Source: Perilla frutescens (taxonomy: Eukaryota > Streptophyta > Magnoliopsida > Lamiales > Lamiaceae). From it: a DNA stretch of 64,000 nucleotides. The DNA lies in NCBI GenBank assembly GCA_026008535.1, contig BRKX01000018.1, positions 17,058,088-17,122,087 on the forward strand, given 5' to 3'. Below are positions 11,807-23,098 of the stretch, piece after piece; position 1 is the first letter of the stretch, and every line of letters starts with the position of its first letter. A program made the translations under genes and the position numbers. Under the pieces are notes generated by a model. The model made no database searches and was not told the DNA's origin. It saw only the letters and a list, made by a program, of their open reading frames with translations.

Positions 11807-12927
11807 TAATAATTATATTTTAAATAATAGTTTTTGTATAATAGACAATAGTAATGATATTTATCGTTGTAATTTTATTTTATTTGACATTTTCCACGAC
11901 GATTTAGATTACAACCGTTGTATTTTAATAAATTTTTTACAATCTTAATAATTATTTTAACTTCGAAATTTGAGAATTGTAATATATTTTTTTTATACAT
12001 AGGTAGAAGATTTGTAGTACTATTTATCACCTAAAAAATAGTTTACATTTATGTTGTACTATAATAATAATAACAATAATAATTATTATTATTATAATAT
12101 ATATATATATATAAGTATAACATAAATTGCAATGATTTATTATTTTTCTATTTCAATTTCATCATTTAAAATAATTAAATAATTATATTTTTTTATACAT
12201 GTGATATATTCAAAGATCAAATCAAATGTTCTTTAATCGTGGACTATTATACATTACTATTTATAAAATTGTGTTGTTACAAATATTCAAATTCAATCTT
12301 TCTAACATTAATTTTCATGTAGTTCCAAAAATTTAATTTTCTTTTTGTTTGTTGAAACTATACAAAATGGATCTTCTTATCTAATTAATTAACACATGCA
12401 TATAATTTTATTAATTTTTAAAACTTGAACATAATATATAGAATTAAAAAATAATCTTATTGTTATAGATCTAAAAGAATACATATTATGTGTGCCGCAC
12501 ATGAGAAATATTAGCAAAAAATCAATAAACAATCTTGCTATTCGTCATAGCAAATTAGCAATTAAATTTAAATAAAATAGACAATGATTCAAAAGTTTTA
12601 TTGTACCTTGTTTCAAAAAAAAAAAAAAAAAAGCAATTTAGCGTGCCCTCATTCTCTTCAAAAGTATAAAACTTAAAATCAAATAGCTCCAATGTATTCA
12701 AGTACTTCAATATTATTTAGTCCAAACATATTTGAAAAATAATAATAAGTCCCAATTTTCAAACCACTTTATTAAAAAGTTTGTTGATGGCTTTATCTAA
12801 ATTTATGAAGTTAATATCCTCCAACACGAACACAATTCTAGAATATGAAAAAGTTGAAAGAAAGTGAAAATAACTACTAATGAATAAAAAAAATAATTAC
12901 AAAGATAATAGGTAGAGTATTCAAAAT
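11807..12927. other. Very AT-rich spacer between blocks A and B
   Basis: It contains AAT/ATT simple repeats (about 12,058-12,112) and a poly-A run (about 12,617-12,632). No coding potential or RNA gene was recognised. The block A/B junction lies in or near this stretch. Confidence 0.55.
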
Positions 12928-15900
12928 TTAAGTTGGTCGTGGGGTTCTCCAATTTTGTGGAACTGGACCAACGTCGTAAATAACCTCTCTGTGGCAGGAC
13001 CATACAAGCTTGATTGCTTCTGGAGTCCCTATTCCAGCTCCTCTTGGATCTCCGGCCGGGCCAAACCTACATTATTATTTTGACAAGTACAAACATCAAA
13101 TACTATTCACACACACATCTATATATTTGTTTTACTAACCAATGATTCTGAGGGGCTCCAGTCGTTCTTGCTCTCAATCCAACATAAGTAGTTCCATTGA
13201 TAGAATTTCCAACAATTTCCTACAACAGTTAATATAAGAAATCAATATACATAAATATTGGTCTTGCGGAAGAAAAATTTATTTAAGATTTCTAAAAATT
13301 AAAACTTTCGTTTACTTGTACAAACAAAGGATCGTTAGAAACTACTGCAGCCGTTAAATGTGCATGCATCTTTTCTAGTGCCTTTAGTACCAAAGGAAGT
13401 TGATTATGTTTGTACTCCGTCACGACCTGTAATATTGATATATATCAATAAGAGTTAAACACATAGTATGCAATAATAGTAATATTCAATTAGTCTCATA
13501 ATTCAATAGACATTAATAAAGAATCATATACAATTTATATCAACTTTTACACAATATCCATTTGATTTTATTAAAAATAAAATGCTTCGTGTCTTAGTTT
13601 GATCTAACCAAGATTTTTGTAGCTCCAAAGTGTGTGTATGCCATAACTCTCATCAATTAGAAGTGTTAACTTGTATATATTGTCATTTACCTGGAACGGC
13701 CCAAATATTTCTTTAGTTACTAGATCATAATTCTCCTCCTTCAATATTTCTTCAAGTGGAACAAATACAGCAGTAGGTTTAATGGCACCGTATACTGCTG
13801 GAATAGAATGATTTTGTAAAACTTCACCACCAAACAAAAGCTTCGATCCATTTATTTTAAGTAGTTTGTTAAGGTGATCTAGCATCGTTTGAGTTGTTAC
13901 CTACAAACAGAAACAATCACATTACATATAGAAAAAGCTAACGTGTCCTTTCGATAAATTCAACCAATACTGTTTTTGTGCTGAAATTTGATGAAAATGA
14001 GTAATATCTATATCATGTTCTATAGCATCCTAACTAAATATATGACTATGCTACCACTTTTAATCGAATAAAATTAATTATAACCACATGATAATAGATG
14101 AAAAAAAAAGTAGAGTGGGGAAGTGAGTACTCACAGTAAGAACAGGACCAACCGTAAGATCATCCAACTTCCGCCTAGTTGCAAGACCACTCAATTTCTC
14201 CAAGAACGAACTTTTACTCCAGTTCTGTTCAAGTAGAAATAGTTGGAAGATAAAAAGTTAATATTTATTTGATTTAAAAGGGAAAAAGGGGTTTAGGTAT
14301 CAATGAACAATTTTTGCAACATACCATAAAGAAAAAGATATGCCAAATCATTGAAGTTTTCAATAAAAGTTACTAAAGAAGACTCGTGGAGCTTACTTCA
14401 TGAATGAACAACATCGACTGTGCTGAGCACTTCTGCCCACTACATGCGTACGCGTCTTGATCACACACCCAAGCGACATAATCTTCCTAAAAATAACAAA
14501 ATAAAATTCAAAATGTTTAAAAACATTAAAAACTGCATGGTAAAATGAAGTCTAAAATGTAAAATTTTGCAAGCACAAAAGGTATAAGTTTTAAACCTGT
14601 TGTACGTCAGGCCCAAGAACCTTCCAGTCGAACCCAGCATCTTCAACTTTGATGCGACCACTGAGATCAACAGCCAATTTCTCTGCAACTCTCGAACTAC
14701 CGGTAAAAAGAGTCATGCGTGGTTTTGCCTGATGATCAAATATATTCAAGACAAATTTTGCTCTATTAATAGTCTTTTGAAAAAGTATGACATATAGCAA
14801 TAGAAACAATAAAATACACACATATACATATTGTACTTTTTATTCAAATTTGATTAACTGAATAGACTCCATTTTCATAAAAAAAGAAAAAAATATGCTT
14901 CTAAAATTGTGGCATTTATCCTTTCTACGAGCCTATATAACTATGTAACACAAAAAGATGAAAGTTTTGAAATGAAGACATGCAGAAACATAAGAAACTT
15001 CTTGCAATTCTCTCCCGAGCATACACAAAAAACTAACCTCCATGAGAACTTTGTTCATAGTAATCCCATCTGAATTTATGAAGTCAACATCTTCCAAAGG
15101 CAGCCCACAATCATGGAGCAAACGAAGCATTTGTTCCATAACGATGCTAACCTATAAATAAATAAAATGAATAGTTGAAAAGAACGTAACTATCTAAATT
15201 GATATTTGGGCAAACCAAGTGAAATATTTTTCTTTATATAGAGAAACAAATACTCAAAGATCGGAGTCCAAAACTAGGTGCAAGGACCGCTAAACATTCC
15301 TTTCTCTAAAAGAAGTTATTTATGCGTTTTACAACAGACGTGAACCTTACCTTACTATCAACTTTAAGAATTGGCTTGTTCCCCATATAAAGTGCTCCCA
15401 TCAACTGAAGAAGTGGAATCTCCAGAGGGAAATTGAACGGAGTGATAATTGCAACCTAAAGAAGATTACCATTTTTATAGAGCGATGAGCTTATGAAAAT
15501 AATATATATACTCTGCAATTTGAAAAAAGGAAAAATAGAACTCTGGTGCCATTGATTACAAATATTAAAAATCCCAGGCATTCAAAGTTCAAATGCAAAT
15601 TTCCAACACAAGATTCTGAATCCCCAAAAAGTGCAAGAGAACAACACTGGCAATTGAAAAGCCATTTTGATAGAGGTTACGGTTACTCCATAACAAGTCT
15701 GTCCTTTTATATTTTTTGGTGTGCATATAATCAGTAGAACTTACTTATCTCGTTAATCACTGGCAATTTTAATATCTACTCTGCTGACTCTGCTGAGTAG
15801 ATATCTCGTTAATCAATAGAACTTACCGGGCCATATGGCCACCTAAAACCATGACTCTGTTGACCTAGATGATTTCCAGGAACAGCAAATGATCTAGCCA

Positions 15901-17514
15901 GAAATCGAACCTGCCAATGCCACATGAATTGAGACAAAGTCTCTGTCAAATATTTCAAAACATGAAATGATAAAGAGCTAATGTTTATTCAAAAGAAAAT
16001 TTATATGTTGAGTTAATCTTATCCGGTCAAATGCAGATTTTGAATGGGTCACTGCACTACCTGATCACCGCAGAAGTTCTCCAAAAATTTCTGTGTAACA
16101 TAAACTTCACCAAAAGCCTGTTGGTAACTCTTTGGAGACACTCTTTGTATAAGCTTGGCAAAGAAGTCAGTAACCTAGAAACAGAATACAAAGAATTCTT
16201 CAAAACTGCATGAAAAGTTAACAGTTAATTGGCATAATACGCTAGATCTTCTTCGAGTTAGGAGTTCACCTCTGGCAGGGCAAGCTTGTGAGCTGCTTTT
16301 GTCGATATGTCTCCAAGCATGAGGTACCTGAGATATATAAATCTTTAAATGTTAGTTGTAAGGGAAACAAAAAAATACTAGAAGACCAGAAAGCTCAACT
16401 GTTATCTACATAAAGGTGAAGATAGAGAAAAAATCCAAATACTATGACTGGAAAGGGAAGAACAAAAGAACAACAACAAATAGGTATATTAACAATAACC
16501 TTTCCGGTGCTTTGAATGGGTTGTGTAAACCATGTTTGGGGCACCGCAACAAGCTCTCCACAAAAGGCTGCAATAGAACATTTTGAATGGAGATACTTCC
16601 ACAAGTGAGATTTTTCTAGGATTGAAAACCGATTACACAACACTTATACCTCATTGATTTAGAAAACCTACATGTATTTCTTTTGCATTTACTTCAGAAA
16701 CTTTAATGAAAGATTCACCATTCAAAGGATCTGGAATGGTATTCCAAGAGGAAGAACTTGTCCAGTTGCCCTGCACTGGAAAAGAAACAAACCACAACAT
16801 TGCCTCATTACCACACCAACACGAACTACTCAGTACATTGATTGTAACAATAACACTTATATTATACATAAATAGTGATGAAGGGAATCATTAAGCAAAG
16901 TAAGAGGGATACACTATGTTTTGGTATAATAAACAAAATTTCTATTCACACCTAATCATTTATAATATCAACTCAGTCTCTATTGAAAATAAAGTCAGTA
17001 TAAGTTGTGTTATGTACCTAAATTAAGCACTTCAGCCGGCTGAGAGCCTGAAACTTCCTCCGCTTTCACAGTCGCAAAGGGTAGAGAATGAGCAAATCTA
17101 CAGCATGAAAATTCACAAAAAATCCAACAGTTAAGGACCCAGTTCCTTTCATTCACTTCATATATATGACAATTTATTTTCACAAGATCTCAGAATTCAA
17201 TCATTACATCTCAACAGAATTGAAGGTGTCACAAAAAAATCTGAACTTGGTATTTCCATTGCTTTAAAAATATAACTACTAAAAAAAATAAAACAAAAAT
17301 CAAGATGATTTTCTTCCCCCCATATATCACAAAGACCAATCCCACAAATTAACAAAAGCTGTAAAGATTCATTTTTTTAGAGCAAAACGCCACAACACAT
17401 ACAAATCCTTGATGAAACGAAAGTTTTTTTGAGTTACCTTGAAAGATTGAATGAGCTGAACCAGATGATTGAACCTTTGTTTCTCAAACTCCTCGAAGCC
17501 AATGAAGCAAACAT
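12928..17514 (-). CDS. ALDH12A1: Delta-1-pyrroline-5-carboxylate dehydrogenase, complete 16-exon gene
   Basis: This is mitochondrial NAD-dependent P5C dehydrogenase of proline catabolism. Sixteen exons with GT/AG borders join to 1656 bp (551 codons plus stop), close to plant ALDH12A1. Exons: 17438-17514, 17018-17097, 16672-16775, 16500-16567, 16270-16327, 16061-16174, 15827-15910, 15351-15455, 15038-15151, 14597-14728, 14397-14486, 14135-14224, 13691-13900, 13316-13426, 13140-13219, 12928-13066. Residues 1-25 form a basic, Ser-rich mitochondrial leader. Landmarks are ITPFNFPLEIP in exon 8, LFTGSSRVAEK in exon 10, and ACSGQKCSAQ in exon 11 with the catalytic Cys near residue 332. Exon 13 has VTKEIFGPFQ and the C-terminus is FGPAGDPRGAGIGTPEA. 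No stops, frameshifts or broken splice sites were seen, so it should be functional. It is the tandem paralogue of the gene at 1-1828. Confidence 0.96.
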
Positions 17515-17690
17515 GATTGCCTGTATAAAAAACCCTTAAAAACCTCACTCACTATTTTTCACTGGAACTAGAAACTAGAAATGATGTTGTGAACATGAAA
17601 TTAGCGCTTCAAGTTTATAATCATTAAGATTTTCAGTCTGTTCCTTTAATTCTACTTTTCTGTTATTTCTTGGATTGCTGAAAATGTTAA

Positions 17691-17942
17691 TTGAGTCAGC
17701 CTGCTAGTCATATCGAGTTGACGGACTATTTGATTTGGGCCAATTAGGACTAGATTTTCTTCGGACTGAAAAATTCTTGGTCCAAACCATAATCAATTGG
17801 TTTTCGGGTTAGCCCATCACGCCAATAATAAGTTTAAGAAAAAAAAAATCAGCAACATATATAAATTTGTCAATTAATATCTACTAAATTTCTATATTTA
17901 ACGAATTTAACACTAAATAGTCTAGCTATAACTAGGGTTGTA
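17691..17942. repeat. Dispersed ~250-bp repeat, copy 1
   Basis: It starts TTGAGTCAGC and ends ACTAGGGTTGTA, and matches 49,441-49,688 over its whole length with scattered substitutions. No coding capacity. The 'actagggttgtaaatgaaccgaa' context resembles ends of plant hAT-type non-autonomous elements, but no terminal pairing was established. It begins exactly where homology between the two P5CDH upstream regions stops. Confidence 0.7.
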
Positions 17943-18918
17943 AATGAACCGAACTGAATTGAATGCCCTAATGTTCGAGCTTGAAAATTTACCAATCGAG
18001 CCTAAGCTCGAATGCTCATAAAAAGTTCGTTTAATTTACATCAAACAAGAAATTTCAATATTTAACCAAAATATAAAAGTAAATAATAGAAAATCATACT
18101 GTTCGGACCAACCAACTTAATTTTAGGTATCCCTATCGGGGGATATTTAGATCAGATTCTTTTCAAGTTAAAATTTTAAGGCCCTAATCCTCCTCTTTTG
18201 TGTGTGTGTGTTATTCGAGCCAGTTGTCGGTTTTGTTAGATGAATTAACCTCCCTATGCATCATTCGCATTCTTTCCTTATAACTTCTTGGGATGAGTGT
18301 TCATGGGAAAAAAAAAGAAGAAAAAAAGCAAACGATTAAAGTTGTAACTTTTTTTAGATTAAAAAACATTATAAATTGCTAATAAGCCTATAACTATTGG
18401 TCTGCTATAACAGGGCAGGCTGCTATAAAGAGTGCTTTGTTTGAAAGGTAAATTGAATTTTAATTATGATCATCTCCAATTTTTGTACGAATATCAACTT
18501 CAAGTTTTGTTAAGCATAATTATTTTCTATTTTAATTAATCAGCCTTCGGGATATCTACACAAGTAAACAAATTTAACAGAGTTCTATAGAACATTGATG
18601 ATGTCAGCATGAGACTTTTACCGTAAACGTATTTTTTATTTTTATTAATTAGGTGGGTTGCAATTTAGTGTAATGAAACCAACATGTTAAGCGATATTTG
18701 GGTTGAGTTGCATTTTGTATTTTGCTATTGGGCTTATTCTCTAAAAAATAAAATTGAGTCAAATTGAGCTGCTTTTAATTGTCAACTCACATACATTCAT
18801 TTGAATTTGTACATCCCTAATCGTTTCAAACTGTTTTTTTTTCCTAATCAGACATCTTCTAACTGTATGATGTTCATTTTAATTGTAATATATTATTAGT
18901 TTTAGTAACCCTTATATC
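17943..18918. other. Intergenic DNA; nothing recognised
   Basis: AT-rich sequence with a short (TG)n run near 18,200 and purine-rich stretches near 18,310. No gene, RNA or complete mobile element was recognised. Confidence 0.5.
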
Positions 18919-20272
18919 ATTTTAGGTTTGTTGTAAATTGGTGTAGTATCATGTTGTTGAGGGGAAGTGATTCTCTCCCAGTTTTGATTTTTTGTATTCG
19001 AAGTCGGACTGACTTATATAGTTATAATGCTGATTCTCATTTATTTGCTTCTAAATTTTGCCAGATCAATGTATATATGTATGTCTGCGAATGTCCGCCT
19101 TTCATTTGCTTTTATTAACCTACTTTTTTTAATGTAAAACATTATTTGGGTTAGTTAATGCAGATTATACAGTAATTATGTTGAAAACTAATTTCAAAAT
19201 CAAGCATAAAAATCACATTATTAGTGTTTTTAGGACTTGTTTGGTTTGATGGATGAGATAAATAAGATTGATTTGATATATAAAAGGAGAGTAAGGAAGT
19301 GATCGGAAAAGCAGATATGGGAAAGATGAGATTTTTAGTGTTTTATGGGAGAAATTGATAAGGGGGAAGAGATTGAAGCCGCGGATATCTTTTTCTATAT
19401 TGTTTCCATGATAACATGTCAATGACATATTTACAGCTTTCAGAAATATAAGAAAATTGTGCCAACCTCTCTCTATATTTCTCCCCTATCTATCTTAAAC
19501 AACTTTTCCAAAATTTGGTAAATATTACATTTTTATTGCCTAAAATACAACACAATTGCTAAGAAAAAGAAGATTGTAACATAATCCTGTGTTTGACTTT
19601 GATTTTAATGATTTAGAATTGATTGTCAATATTACATGGTGTAAGATTTTTATGATTAAAGTATGAGAATATGTAAATTGTCCTCCATATAAAATTTTCA
19701 TTTATAATTGTTAAAGTTCCATTTATTTTTATTTTAAAACTTGAAATTATGAAATAAAAAATAATTAAAATTATGAAACTGGGTTTATAATTGAATTTAT
19801 TTAAAACAGAAAAATAGGAATTGGGATTTTTATAATTTTTAGGATGGAATAAAATTAGGGATGGGGAGATTGATTTGAAGCAGATCCGTTTGGAAATGGA
19901 TCCGAAATGAAGCGAGTTTTGGGGGTCATTTGTCATTTCTCAAATATTATTATTAATGTATTTTTCCCTTGGGGATTCTTCCAGAGAAACCTTAACCTTA
20001 ACCCCCGATCCGTCTGCTCCGGCCTCCATTGAAAGATTCAACCTTTGTAAACGCCTGATCCAGAAATTTGGTGTCACACTCTCAACAACTCTAGAGCAAA
20101 AATGACATCTTCATCTTGAGTAGGAAGATTATCAGCGGACACCCCCTCAGTAACAACGCGTGGAATACTTGAGGTAATTCTAGGCGAGAAGCCACTTTTC
20201 TTGAACCATTCAAAACTAGGTGTATGGAATAGCAAGTGATGAGCTATCGAGGCCGTTATCTTCTCTTGTCAG
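18919..20272. repeat. Left arm of a 1.35-kb inverted repeat
   Basis: The reverse complement of this arm is nearly identical to 21,718-23,064. Two chance ORFs (107 and 71 codons) recur in mirror image with none and one substitution respectively. The outer ~300 bases correspond to the 3' end and flank of the YLPM1-like gene and resemble block A (2,570-2,870) more closely than the right arm. The inner end is sharp at CTTGTCAG. An exon-like stretch in the inner 150 bases (reverse strand, HLLFHTPSFEWFKK) could be a host gene fragment; I cannot name it. Confidence 0.9.
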
Positions 20273-20382
20273 TTCTTGGTTTATATTTATGTTACTTCAG
20301 TAGATTACTTAGTTCACTATTAGCTTGTCAGTTCTTGGTTTATATTTATGTTACTTCAGTAGATTACTAAGTTCTCTATTAG
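20265..20382. repeat. Tandem duplication of a 59-bp unit
   Basis: Two copies (20,265-20,323 and 20,324-20,382), both starting CTTGTCAGTTCTTGG, differ at few positions. The first copy overlaps the inner end of the left arm by 8 bases, suggesting the duplication arose when the inverted repeat formed or was repaired. Confidence 0.85.
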
Positions 20383-21717
20383 GAACCATCATTCATTCTC
20401 TTCTCTTACTAAAGTGAAAATCTTATTCAACAACTTACAAGTATGACAATTGTGAACCTTAACTCTAGAATTTTCTAGGAAATCAGTCTCCCCTAAAGTA
20501 GTTAAGAGGTAGTCACCAACAGAAATATTCCAGTATTAAAGTAACAAAATGACCAAGGATCATTAATTGCTAGAGGGATTGGGTGCTTTAACTATGAAAT
20601 ATGATAATTTTTAGCTCCAAACCAATCCACTCATTGATGAAATACCACTCACATAAACCAAATGAATCCCAAAACAACATAATACCCATTCATAATATGA
20701 AAAAACACAATATCTCTATAATCCTTAACAAAAGGCAAAATATGATGGAGCAGAGAGAGAAGGTTTTTCAAGCAACTTTTTTTTCCAATCACACACCAAT
20801 TCAACATAAAACTCCGAAATCACACATTGATTAGTTAAAATAGAGTTCCAATGCAACTGGAGATAGCATTATGCAGATTATAAGAAGGAAAAAAAAATCA
20901 AACCTTAATAACATTCTGAACGTAAATACAAACTAACTAATGTGAAATCAAGAAAACTCACACAAACCACTTGAAAATCAGGACTTCTCAAGCTTCCAAT
21001 TGCATTTGCATCAAATGTACGTGTCGGAAACTAATTACTAAAATGAGCGAAGAGGGGAATTCCTGAGATGGTGGAGAAAATAGATGTTTCTAAATCCTAG
21101 AAATTTAAGGTTTGTGTTTTCCTAATAACACAAGCATCGACCACCATTTTACATCGCAAACGAACACAGAAAATAGAGAAAAGAATGGCGAAATAGAAGG
21201 TACCTGGATGGCTAAACTTGGTTTTCTCCGACAGAGAGAAGAAGGCGAAATAGAAAAAACTACTCAGAGCTTTCTTTTCGACTAATATAATGCTTACACT
21301 TTTTCATCTTATCTTTGAGGAGAGCTTACATTTTGGAAGTGATTTCGAAGTAGAGTGTAAAAAAATCAACGAAGCGGGAAGTAGTGGCTTTTCTCTTTGG
21401 TTAACTGAAAGCTAGGGTTTTTTTGGAAGAAGAAAGGGGATTTCTAAGCGGAGTGAAAAAAATGAGAGAACCTGGAAGAAGAAGAAGAAGAAGAAGAAGA
21501 AGAAGAAGAAGGGGGTCGAGATCTAGGTTGAACTTGGGTACAGATTGTGAGGGTTGAAGTCTGATCCTCGCTAGCTCGATCTCTATGTTAACACTAAAAT
21601 TACAACAATTACATGAAACTGTTCTTATATTAACAACGGTTATCAATGGAACTGTTGTGCTTAAAAAAATACACTGCAATACAACGGTTTACTAGCTACC
21701 TTTGCAATAAAAATGCA
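20383..21717. other. Spacer between the inverted-repeat arms
   Basis: No gene recognised. A (GAA)n microsatellite lies at about 21,473-21,510; it creates a false poly-Leu reading frame on the reverse strand. CAACGGTT/AACTGTTG motifs at 21,600-21,690 resemble those near 11,770. The stretch around 21,180-21,440 looks like a 5' untranslated or promoter region (CT/GA-rich, open chance frames), but no downstream coding exon was identified. Confidence 0.5.
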
Positions 21718-23064
21718 CTGACAAGAGAAGATAACGGCCTCGATAGCTCATCACTTGCTATTCCATACACCTAGTTTTGAATGGTTCAAGAAAAGTGGCT
21801 TCTCGCCTAGAATTACCTCAAGTATTCCACGCGTTGTTACTGAGGGGGGTGTCCGTTGATAATCTTCCTACTCAAGATGAAGATGTCATTTTTGCTCTAG
21901 AGTTGTTGAGAGTGTGACACCAAATTTCTGGATCAGGCGTTTACAAAGGTTGAATCTTTCAATGGAGGCCGGAGCAGACGGATCGGGGGTTAAGGTTAAG
22001 GTTTCTCAGGAAGAATCCCCAAGGGAAAAATACATTAATAATAATATTTGAGAAATGACAAATGACCCCCAAAACTCGCTTCATTTCGGATCCATTTCCA
22101 AACGGATCTGCTTCAAATCAATCTCCCCATCCCTAATTTTATTCCATCCTAAAAATTATAAAAATCCCAATTCCTATTTTTCTGTTTTAAATAAATTCAA
22201 TTATAAACCCAGTTTCATAATTTTAATTATTTTTTATTTCATAATTTCAAGTTTTAAAATAAAAATAAATGGAACTTTAACAATTATAAATGAAAATTTT
22301 ATATGGAGGACAATTTACATATTCTCATACTTTAATCATAAAAATCTTACACCATGTAATATTGACAATCAATTCTAAATCATTAAAATCAAAGTCAAAC
22401 AGGATTATGTTACAATCTTCTTTTTCTTAGCAATTGTGTTGTATTTTAGGCAATAAAAATGTAATATTTACCAAATTTTGGAAAAGTTGTTTAAGATAGA
22501 AAGGGGAGAAATATAGAGAGAGGTTGGCACAATTTTCTTATATTTCTGAAAGCTGTAAATATGTCATTGACATGTTATCATGGAAACAATATAGAAAAAG
22601 ATATCCGCGGCTTCAATCTCTTCCCCCTTATCAATTTCTCCCATAAAACACTAAAAATCTCATCTTTCCCATATCTGCTTTTCCGATCACTTCCTTACTC
22701 TCATTTTATATATCAAATCAATCTTATTTATCTCATCCATCAAACCAAACAAGTCCTAAAAACACTAATAATGTGATTTTTATGCTTGATTTTCAAATTA
22801 GTTTTCAACATAATTACTGTATAATCTGCATTAACTAACCCAAATAATGTTTTACATTAAAAAAAGTAGGTTAATAAAAGCAAATGAAAGGCGGACACTG
22901 CGCAGACATATATATACATTGATCTGGCAAAATTTAGAAGCAAATAAATGAGAATCAGCATTATAACTATATAAGTCAGTCCGATTTCGAATACGAAAAA
23001 TCAAAACTGGGAGAGAATTACTTCCCCTCAACAACATGATACTACAATTTACAACGAACCTAAA
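21718..23064. repeat. Right arm of the 1.35-kb inverted repeat
   Basis: It begins CTGACAAGAG, complementary to the inner end of the left arm, and continues without interruption into the 3' end of the block B YLPM1-like remnant at 23,099. The left arm is therefore probably an inverted copy of this segment. Confidence 0.9.
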
Positions 23065-23098
23065 ATGAAGCATTGCAATATATGCATCAAGAAAATGT

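Noticed and set aside
13604..13690. Continuation of P5CDH exon 13 past FGPFQ (VNDNIYKLTLLIDES..)
   Set aside because: This is read-through of the intron; the donor CAG|GTAAATG at 13,691/13,690 and the next exon (VVTEYKHNQLP) give the family sequence.
21401..21679. Reverse-strand ORF with a poly-Leu run
   Set aside because: The run is the translation of a (GAA)n microsatellite; no protein family resemblance.
19613..22378. Identical 107-codon ORFs at 19,613-19,936 (minus) and 22,055-22,378 (plus)
   Set aside because: They are identical only because they lie in the two arms of the inverted repeat. Composition is low-complexity AT-rich and no motif is present, so I do not call them genes.
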